A DNA stretch of 39,837 nucleotides from Collinsella sp. GTDB lineage: Bacteria; Actinomycetota; Coriobacteriia; Coriobacteriales; Coriobacteriaceae. The notes under the pieces are model-generated. The model was not told where the DNA came from. It saw nothing but the letters and a program-made list of their open reading frames with translations, and ran no database searches. The position numbers were made by a program, and so were the translations under genes. This document shows, one piece after another, positions 23,982-31,772 of the stretch; the first letter of the stretch is position 1; each line of letters opens with the position of its first letter. The stretch spans positions 1 to 39,837 of the forward strand of contig JAHAAK010000021.1 of assembly GCA_018376905.1 (NCBI GenBank). The letters run 5' to 3'.

Positions 23982-24911
23982 ATGAAAATTCCCGTAGATA
24001 AGCTGACCCGCGCTTTTAAGATGGGCGCGTCCGTTAAGAAGGATTCCGATACGCCGGTGCGCGTCTCGGTCTATCTGGATTCGTCCGCCTCGCGCTTTCT
24101 GGCCGAGACGGTGCGTGACGCCTTTGTGCCGCAGACGACCTCGGGCATTGTGCGCGTCGAGCGTCTGGGGGAGGAGCGAATTGCTCCAAAGACCGATACC
24201 GATGTGGTGCTGGTGCTCTCGTGTGGTTCCGACCGCTTGGAGAGTGCCGTGCAGGAGCTCGTGATCGCCGGCGCGCCCGTGTGCGTGCTTGCCGAGTCTG
24301 CTGTGGAGGTGCCGTTTATCGAGGAGTCCACGCCCATGCTCGGCGTGGTAGCGGCAACCGATAAGACGTATCTGCTCGAGACGCTTGCCCGCTGGATTCT
24401 CGATCGCACCGACAAGGAAACGGCTTTTGCGGCGAACTTTGCCTTCATGCGCATCGCGGCGGCCAACCGTATCATCACCTCGTGCGCGCTCACCAATATG
24501 GCGACCGGGGCTTTGGTGTTTTTGCCGGGCGCCGATTATCCCGTTATGGCGCTGGCGCAGGTGGGCATGCTCTTTGATCTCGCTGCCGTCTTTGGACGCG
24601 GCATTAAGCCTGAGCGCGGCTACGAGGTCGCGGGCGTGCTTGCCGGCGGTCTTGTGATCCGCGCGGTCACCCGCGCACTCGTCAAGCAGACGCCGCATAT
24701 TGGGTTTGCCGTCAAGGCGCTCACTGCTGCCGCGGGCACCTATGGCATGGGCCGTGCGCTCGTTTCGCTCTACGAGCGCGATGTCGACTACAGCCGTGCC
24801 AACGAGGTGGTCACTGCCACGTTCTCCCGCGTTCGCGATCTGGTGACCACGGTCGCGGGCGCTACCCGTCCTATGGCGTCCTACCAGGACGCATCCGATC
24901 TCGCTGCTTAG
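23982..24911 (+). CDS. DUF697-like membrane-associated protein
   Basis: This 309-aa protein has no assigned function. Residues 25-150 look like a Rossmann-type domain (hydrophobic strands such as DVVLVLSC and PVCVLAE) but I see no P-loop. The second half, residues 160-275, has small-residue-rich hydrophobic helices with LPGADYPVMALAQVGMLFDLAAVFG and AAAGTYGMGRALVSLYE, the pattern of DUF697 proteins that often follow GTPase domains. Here no GTPase motifs are present. The start ATG at 23982 follows TGGAGGGG. It sits between rodA and the radical SAM gene with gaps of 18 and 10 bases, so it is part of the mre transcript and might serve the envelope or the radical SAM pair. Confidence 0.65.
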   Translation: MKIPVDKLTRAFKMGASVKKDSDTPVRVSVYLDSSASRFLAETVRDAFVPQTTSGIVRVERLGEERIAPKTDTDVVLVLSCGSDRLESAVQELVIAGAPVCVLAESAVEVPFIEESTPMLGVVAATDKTYLLETLARWILDRTDKETAFAANFAFMRIAAANRIITSCALTNMATGALVFLPGADYPVMALAQVGMLFDLAAVFGRGIKPERGYEVAGVLAGGLVIRAVTRALVKQTPHIGFAVKALTAAAGTYGMGRALVSLYERDVDYSRANEVVTATFSRVRDLVTTVAGATRPMASYQDASDLAA

Positions 24912-24921
24912 GGGTTTTCCG

Positions 24922-26799
24922 TTGCGCGTTGCATACCAAGACTGTTTTCATTTAATTGAGCCGCTGCTCGCCAAGGTCGAGAAACCGAGCCGCTATATCG
25001 ATCACGAGTGGGGCACGCTTTCCAAGGCCGATGCCGACTACCGTTGCTGCCTGATCTATCCGGATGTGTACGAGGTCGGTCTGCCCAACCAGGGTATCGC
25101 CATCCTCTACAACATCCTTAACCAGGCCGAGGGCATCTCCTGCGAGCGTGGCTATGTGCCGTGGCCCGATATGGGTGACGCTATGCGCGAGGCGGGCATT
25201 CCGCTGCTCTCGCTCGAGGGTGCAGCGCCGGTCGCTTCGTTTGATATCGTCGGTCTGCATGTGCCGCACGAGATGGCGGTGACGAACTTCCTCGAGGCAC
25301 TCGACCTCGCTGGCATTCCACTGTTGGCGGCCGACCGAGGCGAAGACGACCCCATCATCATTGCCGGCGGCCCCTCGGTGTACAACCCAGAGCCGTACGC
25401 GGCCTTCTTCGATGCCATTCTCATCGGCGAGGGCGAGGAATCGCTGCTCGAGACCTGCCAGCTGCATCGCCGCCTGCGTGACGAAGGGGTCCCGCGCGCG
25501 CAGATTGTCGAGCAGCTTGCATCCATTGCCGGCAACTACGTGCCGTCGCTCTATGAAGTTCGTCACGACGAGCCCTGCTCGCCGCATGGCTACACCGTGC
25601 CGCGTGAGGGCAAGGATGCGCCGACCGTGGTCTACAAGCGCGTCGTCGAGGATTTCGGCGCCACGAATCCGCTGTCGCAGTCGTGCGTGCCTTATGCGCA
25701 GCTGGTCCACGACCGCCTGTCTATCGAGATCCTGCGCGGCTGCGCCCGCGGCTGTCGTTTTTGCCAGGCCGGCATGACGTATCGCCCGGTGCGCGAGCGC
25801 TCGGCCGACCAGATCGTCTCGTCGGTGATTCAGGGTCTGGAAAAGACCGGCTATGACGAGGTGTCGCTGACCTCGCTCTCCACGACCGACCACTCCTGCA
25901 TTCGCGACGTGCTCGGCAGGCTCAACCGCCGCCTGGAGGATACGGGTATTCGCGTGTCTATTCCGTCGCAGCGCCTGGATTCGTTTGGCGTGGATATGGC
26001 CGAGTCGGTCGCCGGCGAAAAGAAGGGCGGACTGACGTTCGCGCCCGAGGCCGGCAGCCAGCGCATGCGCGACATCATTAACAAGAACGTGACCGAGGAG
26101 GACCTGGACCGTGCGGCCAAGGCGGCCTTCGAGGCCGGCTGGAACCGCATGAAGCTCTACTTTATGATGGGCCTTCCCGGCGAGCGCGACGAGGACATCG
26201 TGGCCATCGCCAATCTGGCCGATCACGTGCTGGAGCTCGGTCGTTCCGTGGTGCCCAAGGCTCGTCGCGGCTCGATCTCGGTGTCCATCTCGGTTTCGGT
26301 CTTTATCCCCAAGGCTGCCACGCCGTTCCAGTGGTGCCCGCAGCTCGACTACGACGACGTCAAACGTCGTCAGAAGCTGCTTGTCACGAGCGTTCGCAAC
26401 CGTGCCGTCCGCGTGCATTACCACGATGCCGAGACTTCGCTCATCGAGGCCGCGCTGTCCCGCGCCGGTCGCGACATGACGCCCGTCATCATCGATGCTT
26501 GGCGCTCGGGCTCCCGCTTTGACGCCTGGGTAGAGCATTTCTCGCTCGATAACTGGAAGGAGGCTGCTGCCAAAAACGGCATCGACCTCAATGAGCTTGT
26601 GCACCTGCCCTACGAGTTGGACTGGCGCCTGCCGTGGGAGCATGTGAGCCCCGGCTGCACGCGCGGCTTCCTCGAGCGCGAGTACCGTCGCTCGCTCGAG
26701 GGTGTCACGACTCCCGACTGCACCCGCACGTCGTGCACCGGCTGCGGGATCTGCCCCACGCTCCACGCCAAGAATGTATTGATGGGTGATCGCGCATGA
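24922..26799 (+). CDS. B12-binding-like/radical SAM protein, TIGR03960-like
   Basis: This 625-aa protein has an N-terminal region like a cobalamin-binding domain (CLIYPDVYEVGLPNQGIAILY) and a radical SAM core with the 4Fe-4S motif C274-x3-C278-x2-C281 (CARGCRFC). A C-terminal Cys cluster (CTRTSCTGCGIC) may bind a second cluster or metal. It matches the uncharacterised family whose members stand next to, or are fused with, DUF2344 proteins. The substrate is unknown, though linkage to ribosome or RNA genes is common. The start is TTG at 24922 with AGGGG seven bases upstream. Its stop overlaps the ATG of the next gene (ATGA), so the two are translationally coupled. Confidence 0.88.
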   Translation: MRVAYQDCFHLIEPLLAKVEKPSRYIDHEWGTLSKADADYRCCLIYPDVYEVGLPNQGIAILYNILNQAEGISCERGYVPWPDMGDAMREAGIPLLSLEGAAPVASFDIVGLHVPHEMAVTNFLEALDLAGIPLLAADRGEDDPIIIAGGPSVYNPEPYAAFFDAILIGEGEESLLETCQLHRRLRDEGVPRAQIVEQLASIAGNYVPSLYEVRHDEPCSPHGYTVPREGKDAPTVVYKRVVEDFGATNPLSQSCVPYAQLVHDRLSIEILRGCARGCRFCQAGMTYRPVRERSADQIVSSVIQGLEKTGYDEVSLTSLSTTDHSCIRDVLGRLNRRLEDTGIRVSIPSQRLDSFGVDMAESVAGEKKGGLTFAPEAGSQRMRDIINKNVTEEDLDRAAKAAFEAGWNRMKLYFMMGLPGERDEDIVAIANLADHVLELGRSVVPKARRGSISVSISVSVFIPKAATPFQWCPQLDYDDVKRRQKLLVTSVRNRAVRVHYHDAETSLIEAALSRAGRDMTPVIIDAWRSGSRFDAWVEHFSLDNWKEAAAKNGIDLNELVHLPYELDWRLPWEHVSPGCTRGFLEREYRRSLEGVTTPDCTRTSCTGCGICPTLHAKNVLMGDRA

Positions 26800-27608
26800 G
26801 TGAGCGCCTGACCGACAACCCCTCGCTCTTTAGGCTTCGTGTTCGCTATGGCAAGCGCGATCGCCTTAAGTACCTGGGCCATCTCGAAGTAATCCATACC
26901 ATTGAGCGCATCGTGCGCCGTGCGGGACTTCCCTATGCCGTCACGCAGGGCTTCTCTCCGCACATGCGCGTGGGCTTCTCTTCGGCGCTACCGGTTGGCA
27001 CGTCGTCGACCTGCGAGTGGTATGACCTGTTTATGACCGAGTTCGTGGCGCTCGACGAGGCGTTTGGGCGCCTGGCTGCGGCGTCTCCGGCCGATCTGGC
27101 GCCCATCGAGGCGGCGTACATCGACGTGCGCACGCCGGCGTTGACGGCGCAGCTCACGCGCCTGTCGTATCGCATCGACCTGCACTTGGATTCCGAGGCG
27201 CCCGTAAGCGCCGATGAGGTGCGTCGTGCGATCGACACACTGCGCGCGGACCATGGCATCGACTACGCGCGCGGCAAAAAGAGCAAGCGCTTGGATTTGG
27301 ATCACACGCTCGTGGGCTATGAGCTCACGGCGGGGGAGCGCCCGGACCATTTGGTGCTCATGCTCGACACCCATGCCGACAACGAAGGCTCCATGCGTCC
27401 GGAAATTTTGCTTTCTGCTGCTGATGTTTTGTTGCAGGGCTTGACCCCGGGCGTGGATGCACCTATTGTTTCCACCGGTATGCAAGACCTCGTGACCATC
27501 TGCTCCTACGATGTCGAGCGTCAGAATCAAGCATGCGAGGACGACGAGGGCCGACTCGTCAGCCCCATACCTGTGCGAACTTGTGGATTTGCTCCACATA
27601 CTCGTTGA
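26796..27608 (+). CDS. DUF2344 / TIGR03936-like radical SAM-associated protein
   Basis: This 270-aa protein is the usual partner of the preceding radical SAM enzyme. Family traits are the start FRLRVRYGKRDRLKYLGHLEVIH, the GLPYAVTQGFSPHMRVGFSSALPVGTSS segment near residue 45, and a C-terminal ferredoxin-like half. It overlaps the upstream gene by four bases. In many bacteria these domains are followed by an RNase E/G gene and then rplU; here rplU follows directly. Its TGA stop lies inside the -35 box of the rplU promoter. Confidence 0.88.
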   Translation: MSERLTDNPSLFRLRVRYGKRDRLKYLGHLEVIHTIERIVRRAGLPYAVTQGFSPHMRVGFSSALPVGTSSTCEWYDLFMTEFVALDEAFGRLAAASPADLAPIEAAYIDVRTPALTAQLTRLSYRIDLHLDSEAPVSADEVRRAIDTLRADHGIDYARGKKSKRLDLDHTLVGYELTAGERPDHLVLMLDTHADNEGSMRPEILLSAADVLLQGLTPGVDAPIVSTGMQDLVTICSYDVERQNQACEDDEGRLVSPIPVRTCGFAPHTR

Positions 27609-27633
27609 CGGGGGTATTTTCGCCTGCTACTAT
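27605..27633 (+). promoter_or_regulatory. Extended -10 promoter of rplU-rpmA
   Basis: TTGACG (27605-27610), a 17-base spacer and TACTAT (27628-27633) with an upstream TGC form one of the best promoter matches in the window. The -35 overlaps the stop codon of the DUF2344 gene. The leader to the rplU ATG is about 35 bases. Confidence 0.75.
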
Positions 27634-27675
27634 ATTCGGCTGTTGCACTAACTGATGCATGAAGGGCAAGTAAAC

Positions 27676-28050
27676 ATGTACGCAATCGTTAACACGGGCG
27701 GCAAGCAGTACAAGGTCGCCACCGACGATGTCATCACCGTCGAGAAGATCGAGGGCAATGAGGGCGACAAGGTCACCCTGCCGGTTATCTTCCTCAACGA
27801 TGGTAAGAAGATCGTCACCGATCCCGACAAGCTGGCCAAGGCCAAGGTTACCGCTCAGATCGTTGAGCAGTTCAAGGGCGAGAAGCAGCTGGTCTTCAAG
27901 TTCCACAAGCGCAAGCGCTATCGTCGTCTGAAGGGTCACCGTCAGCAGCTCACCAAGCTGAAGATCGTGAAGGTTCAGGCTACCTCCCGCGCCAAGAAGG
28001 CTGTCAAGGCAGAGGCTGAGGCTGTTGCCGAGGCTCCCGTCGCCGAGTAG
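27676..28050 (+). CDS. rplU: 50S ribosomal protein L21
   Basis: L21 (124 aa) binds 23S rRNA in the large subunit. The start MYAIVNTGGKQYKV and the KRKRYRRLKGHRQQLT segment (about residues 78-95) are diagnostic. The protein is about 20 residues longer than usual owing to an Ala/Glu-rich C-terminal tail (KAEAEAVAEAPVAE). The start ATG at 27676 is chosen over 27655 because it gives the conserved N-terminus and follows GAAGGGCAAG. rpmA follows after 33 bases. No prp protease gene lies between them, which agrees with L27 lacking a cleavable extension. Confidence 0.97.
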   Translation: MYAIVNTGGKQYKVATDDVITVEKIEGNEGDKVTLPVIFLNDGKKIVTDPDKLAKAKVTAQIVEQFKGEKQLVFKFHKRKRYRRLKGHRQQLTKLKIVKVQATSRAKKAVKAEAEAVAEAPVAE

Positions 28051-28083
28051 ATTACACTCGTAACGAAAGAGTAGGTATACACA

Positions 28084-28341
28084 ATGGCACACAAAAAAGG
28101 ACTCGGTTCCTCCCGTAATGGCCGTGACTCCCGCGGTCAGCGCCTTGGCACGAAGCGCTATGCCGGCCAGACGGTAACCACGGGCACGATTCTCGTCCGT
28201 CAGCACGGCACGCACATCCACCCGGGTGAGAACGTTGGCCGTGGCAAGGACGACACGCTGTTCGCGCTGGTCGACGGTACCGTTGAGTTCCACAAGGGTA
28301 TCAAGCACAGGGTCAGCGTACGCCCGCTCGCGAACGCGTAA
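28084..28341 (+). CDS. rpmA: 50S ribosomal protein L27
   Basis: L27 (85 aa) reaches the peptidyl transferase centre with its N-terminal tail. It starts MAHKKGLGSSRNGRDS, the mature form, so no Prp-type processing is needed. VRQHGTHIHPGENVGRGKDDTLFA is the family core. It follows rplU and ends 25 bases before the hairpin that separates it from obgE. Confidence 0.97.
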   Translation: MAHKKGLGSSRNGRDSRGQRLGTKRYAGQTVTTGTILVRQHGTHIHPGENVGRGKDDTLFALVDGTVEFHKGIKHRVSVRPLANA

Positions 28342-28366
28342 TTTACCCTTCATAGAGCACATATGT

Positions 28367-28410
28367 GGGAGGCACTTGAGTTTTTGGATTCAAGGGTCTC
28401 CCTCTTTTTT
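28367..28410 (+). terminator. Terminator/attenuator between rpmA and obgE
   Basis: GGGAG...CTTGA (28367-28379) pairs with TCAAG...CTCCC (28390-28402), with a small internal loop, and is followed by CTTTTTT. It would end most ribosomal-protein transcripts and allow a lower level of obgE, whose start is 16 bases farther on. Confidence 0.7.
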
Positions 28411-28426
28411 GTAGGAGGCGATTCTG

Positions 28427-29893
28427 TTGTCACAGTTCACCGATATCAGCCGCATTAACGTTTGCGGCGGCGACGGCGGGGCCGGATGCATGTCGTTTAG
28501 GCGCGAGGCATTTGTCCCCAAGGGCGGCCCCGATGGCGGCGACGGCGGTCGTGGCGGCAATGTCGTCATCCAGGCCGATGCTCAGCTGTCTTCGTTGATC
28601 GATTACCGCTTTAAGCATCACTTCCGCGCCGAGCGCGGCACGCACGGGCAAGGTGCCCGTCGTAACGGTAAGAGCGGCGAGGACCTGATTCTCAAGGTCC
28701 CTATGGGCACCGTGGTGCGCGAGCTCGACCCCGAGACGCAGACCCCGATGTTCGAGATTGCCGATCTTGTGCACGACGGCGAGCGCGTCGTCGTGGCGCC
28801 CGGTGGCGCCGGCGGTCTGGGCAATACCCACTTTGTGACGTCGGTGCGCCGCGCGCCCGCGTTCGCTCAGCTGGGCGAGCCGGCCGAGGAGCACTGGATT
28901 GAGCTCGAGATGAAACTCATGGCCGATGCCGCGCTCGTGGGCTTTCCCTCGGTGGGTAAGTCATCGCTCATTGCGCGCATGAGTGCCGCCCGTCCCAAGA
29001 TTGCCGACTACCCGTTTACTACGCTCGTGCCGAACCTCGGCATGGTGCGTGCCGGCGAATATTCTTACGTCGTTGCCGACGTCCCCGGTCTCATCGAGGG
29101 CGCGAGCGAGGGCAAGGGCCTGGGTCACCAGTTCCTGCGCCACATTGAGCGTACGGCCCTGATCATGCATGTCGTCGACATGACGGGCGGTTTTGAGGAT
29201 CGCGATCCGGTTGAGGACTATCGCATCATCAACCGCGAGCTCGAGCAGTATGGCGCCGAGCTTTCGGAGCGTCCGCAGATCGTCGTTGCCAACAAGTGCG
29301 ACGCGCCGGGCACGGCCGACAAGATTGCCGATCTCAAGCGCGCAGCGCTCGACGATGGACATATGTTCTTTGCCGTGTCTGCTGTGACGGGCGCCGGCCT
29401 CAACACGCTGATGCTTGCCGTGGGTGAGCAGGTGGCTAAGCTGCGCGCCGAGTTGGCTGTCTCGGATGAGCCGGTCGTTCTGCGCGACGATGAGTGGGAG
29501 CGCCGCCGCCTGCAGCGTGAGAAGCGTTTCCGCATTGTCCAGGAAGAGCCCGGTGCCTTCCGCGTGGTCGGTCGTGCCATCGAGCGCATGGTCATCCAGA
29601 CCGACTGGGAAAACGAGGAAGCCGTCATTTACCTGCAGCATAAGTTTGCGCGTATGGGTGTTGACGACGCGCTCGAGAAGGCCGGTTGCCGTGCGGGCGA
29701 CGAGGTCCGCATCTGCCAGCGCGCCTTTGACTTTGAGGGTGCCGAGGACTTCTCGGAGTACGAGGAGCTCGAGGATGTTGGCGAGGACATCGCCGTTGAG
29801 GCCATTGACGTGGCCGATGCTGCGGATGAGGGCGTCGAGGTTGTCGATGCGGTGGATGCCGAGGACGATGCCGAGACCTCGGAGGGCGAGTAA
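28427..29893 (+). CDS. obgE: GTPase ObgE/CgtA
   Basis: This 488-aa GTPase acts in large-subunit assembly and the stress response. Residues 1-160 are the Gly-rich Obg fold (CGGDGGAGCMSF, GGPDGGDGGRGG). The G domain follows with G1 GFPSVGKSS, G3 DVPGLIEGA, G4 NKCD and G5 SAVTGAG. Residues 345-430 form the OCT domain (FRVVGRAIERMV, DEVRI). A long acidic tail of about 55 residues ends the protein. The start is TTG at 28427 after GTAGGAGG. nadD begins three bases after its stop. Confidence 0.96.
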   Translation: MSQFTDISRINVCGGDGGAGCMSFRREAFVPKGGPDGGDGGRGGNVVIQADAQLSSLIDYRFKHHFRAERGTHGQGARRNGKSGEDLILKVPMGTVVRELDPETQTPMFEIADLVHDGERVVVAPGGAGGLGNTHFVTSVRRAPAFAQLGEPAEEHWIELEMKLMADAALVGFPSVGKSSLIARMSAARPKIADYPFTTLVPNLGMVRAGEYSYVVADVPGLIEGASEGKGLGHQFLRHIERTALIMHVVDMTGGFEDRDPVEDYRIINRELEQYGAELSERPQIVVANKCDAPGTADKIADLKRAALDDGHMFFAVSAVTGAGLNTLMLAVGEQVAKLRAELAVSDEPVVLRDDEWERRRLQREKRFRIVQEEPGAFRVVGRAIERMVIQTDWENEEAVIYLQHKFARMGVDDALEKAGCRAGDEVRICQRAFDFEGAEDFSEYEELEDVGEDIAVEAIDVADAADEGVEVVDAVDAEDDAETSEGE

Positions 29894-29896
29894 GCC

Positions 29897-30574
29897 ATGT
29901 CGCTGCGCGGTGGAATCGGTCTGCCCGAGCTTCCTCTAGAGGACGGGCAGGAGTTTAGGCTTGGCATTATGGGTGGCACCTTTGATCCCATCCATTACGG
30001 GCACCTGGTGACCGCCGAGCAGGCGCGCGAGTCCCTCGACTTGGATGCCGTGCTCTTTATGCCGGCGGGCACGCCGGCCTTTAAGCTTGACAAGCCGGTG
30101 ACGCCTGCCGAGGACCGTTATGCCATGACGGTCCTCGCCACCGCCGCGAACCCGGCCTTTTTGGCGAGCCGGTTCGAGATCGACCGTCCGGGCGTAACCT
30201 ATACGGCCGATACGCTTCATGCCCTTCGCGACTTTTACCCGCCGCAGGTAAAGCTCTACTTTATTACGGGCGCCGACGCGATTATCGATATTGTGACCTG
30301 GCATGATGCCGAACGAATCGCTGAGCTTGCCACCTTTATTGCTGCGACGCGACCGGGCTTTGATATCGATACGGCGCGTGCCCGAATCAAAGAGTCGGGA
30401 CTGCCGTTCGACGTGCGCTATATTCAGATTCCGGCGCTGGCGATCAGCTCGACGAACATTCGTAAGCGAGTTGCCCGCGGCATGAGCGTGCGCTATCTTA
30501 CGAGCGAGTCCGTGCTCGGCTACATTCGCAAACGCAGGCTATATGCCGATTTGGGCCAAGAAGATTTTGAGTGA
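29897..30574 (+). CDS. nadD: Nicotinate-nucleotide adenylyltransferase
   Basis: This 225-aa enzyme adenylates nicotinate mononucleotide to deamido-NAD in NAD synthesis. It has GGTFDPIHYGH at residues 26-36 (HxGH nucleotidyltransferase motif), YTADTLHALRD in the middle and the ISSTNIRKR motif near the C-terminus. A roughly 22-residue N-terminal extension before the first strand is slightly longer than usual, so a later start is possible. It lies three bases after obgE and 12 before yqeK, the standard gene order. Confidence 0.95.
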   Translation: MSLRGGIGLPELPLEDGQEFRLGIMGGTFDPIHYGHLVTAEQARESLDLDAVLFMPAGTPAFKLDKPVTPAEDRYAMTVLATAANPAFLASRFEIDRPGVTYTADTLHALRDFYPPQVKLYFITGADAIIDIVTWHDAERIAELATFIAATRPGFDIDTARARIKESGLPFDVRYIQIPALAISSTNIRKRVARGMSVRYLTSESVLGYIRKRRLYADLGQEDFE

Positions 30575-30586
30575 TGGGGGTCTACG

Positions 30587-31195
30587 TTGTCGGTAGAGGA
30601 TCAGTTTGAGGGCGATGAGCGCGCGCTGCTCAAGCGCATTCAAGAGCTGCTCGATGTTCGCATGAAGGATAAGCGCAAGCGCTATGTGCATTCGCTGGGT
30701 GTTGCCGAGACCGCACTTCATCTGGCCGAGGTCTACGGCGTTGACCGCTTTGATGCCGCTGCCGCCGGCTTGATCCACGACTGGGACAAGGTGCTTTCCG
30801 ATGACGAGCTGGTCACGCGCGCTCTGCATTACGGCATTAAGATTGCCGGCTCTCCGTCTGCCGCGACGCCGCTTTTGCATGGCCCTGTTGCCGCCTATGA
30901 GCTTCCGCAGCTTTTCCCCGAGTTGTCGCCGGCCGTTTTCCAGGCTGTCGACCGTCACACCGTGGGTGCCTGCGACATGACGCCGCTCGATATGGTGGTC
31001 TTTGTGGCCGATGCCATCGAGCCCAACCGCCACGGCGACTATGCGCATGCGCTGCGCAAGATGGTGGGGGAGTCGACGCTCGATGAGTTGTTCTTCTCCT
31101 GTTTTGCGCAGGGTTTGGTCTATGTGATCCAGTCCGGGCGCTATCTTTATCCCACAGCTATTACGATTTACAACCATTACGCCCAGCTACGCTAG
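30587..31195 (+). CDS. yqeK: HD-domain hydrolase YqeK (symmetrical Ap4A hydrolase family)
   Basis: This 202-aa metal-dependent phosphohydrolase matches YqeK, members of which cleave diadenosine tetraphosphate. The HD signature is visible: His in RYVHSLGVAETA, HD in GLIHDWDK, a further His in LLHGPVAAYE, and Asp in VFVADAIEPNR. The start is TTG at 30587, six bases after GGGGG. The position between nadD and rsfS is the usual one for this family. Confidence 0.9.
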   Translation: MSVEDQFEGDERALLKRIQELLDVRMKDKRKRYVHSLGVAETALHLAEVYGVDRFDAAAAGLIHDWDKVLSDDELVTRALHYGIKIAGSPSAATPLLHGPVAAYELPQLFPELSPAVFQAVDRHTVGACDMTPLDMVVFVADAIEPNRHGDYAHALRKMVGESTLDELFFSCFAQGLVYVIQSGRYLYPTAITIYNHYAQLR

Positions 31196-31223
31196 CTCGG
31201 GTGCGTCTAGAAAGAGGTATTCC

Positions 31224-31679
31224 ATGGCCGACGAGACCATGACCGACGAGCAGATTCTTGAAGGTGTGGAGCACAAGAGCTTCGTCGCCACGTCCGACCG
31301 CACTGCCGCCTCGCTGTCCGCGAGCGGTGTCGCCGCCGAGGATGTCGCCCGCGCCGCCGCGCAGGCCGCCTACGACAAGAAGGGCGAGGACGTTCAGGTG
31401 CTCGACCTGACCGAGCTTTCCGACGTATGCGACTACTTTGTGCTTGCCACCGGTACCAACAACCGCCAGGTCGATTCGATTGTCGACGAGATCGAGGAGA
31501 AGGTCGCCGAGGCTTGCGGCGAGCACCCGTTCTCCATCGAGGGTCGCGAGCAGAAGACCTGGATGCTCATGGACTACGGTTCGGTTGTCGTCCATGTTTT
31601 TACCCCCGAGGCTCGCGAGTTCTACCGCCTCGAGAAACTCTGGGGTGACGCTCCCCAGCTCCCCCTCAACCTCCTCTAG
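31224..31679 (+). CDS. rsfS: Ribosomal silencing factor RsfS
   Basis: RsfS binds L14 and blocks subunit joining when nutrients are scarce. This 151-aa copy has an N-terminal extension of about 45 residues before the family core, which includes LDLTELSDVCDYFVLATGTNNRQV, GREQKTWMLMDYGSVVVHVF and EAREFYRLEKLWGDAP. The start ATG at 31224 follows AAGAGG. It is the last gene of the block; a REP-like palindrome overlaps its stop codon and a terminator follows. Confidence 0.95.
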   Translation: MADETMTDEQILEGVEHKSFVATSDRTAASLSASGVAAEDVARAAAQAAYDKKGEDVQVLDLTELSDVCDYFVLATGTNNRQVDSIVDEIEEKVAEACGEHPFSIEGREQKTWMLMDYGSVVVHVFTPEAREFYRLEKLWGDAPQLPLNLL

Positions 31680-31709
31680 TAGCTCATTTGGGACGGGGTT
31701 TAGCTACCC
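31677..31709. repeat. Single REP-like element after rsfS
   Basis: The 33-bp stretch matches the elements at 5964-6090: TAGCT ends and the core TTTGGGACGGGG. It is shortened at the edges (TAGTAGCTC...TTTAGCTACCC). It overlaps the rsfS stop codon and precedes the terminator. It shows that the family occurs at separate sites in this genome. Confidence 0.65.
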
Positions 31710-31720
31710 TCACGCATATC

Positions 31721-31762
31721 GCCGGGCAGTTGCACCATTCGCAGCTGCCCGGCTTTCTTTTT
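31721..31762 (+). terminator. Intrinsic terminator after rsfS
   Basis: GCCGGGCAGTTGC (31721-31733) pairs with GCAGCTGCCCGGC (31741-31753) over 13 positions with one wobble, followed by TTTCTTTTT. It ends the rsfS transcript just before the convergent dinB gene. Confidence 0.85.
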
Positions 31763-31772
31763 GCCTCAGGGA

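Noticed and set aside
24952..26766. 604-codon minus strand frame opposite the radical SAM gene
   Set aside because: Shadow of a gene with a clear CxxxCxxC radical SAM motif; no ribosome site or domain of its own.
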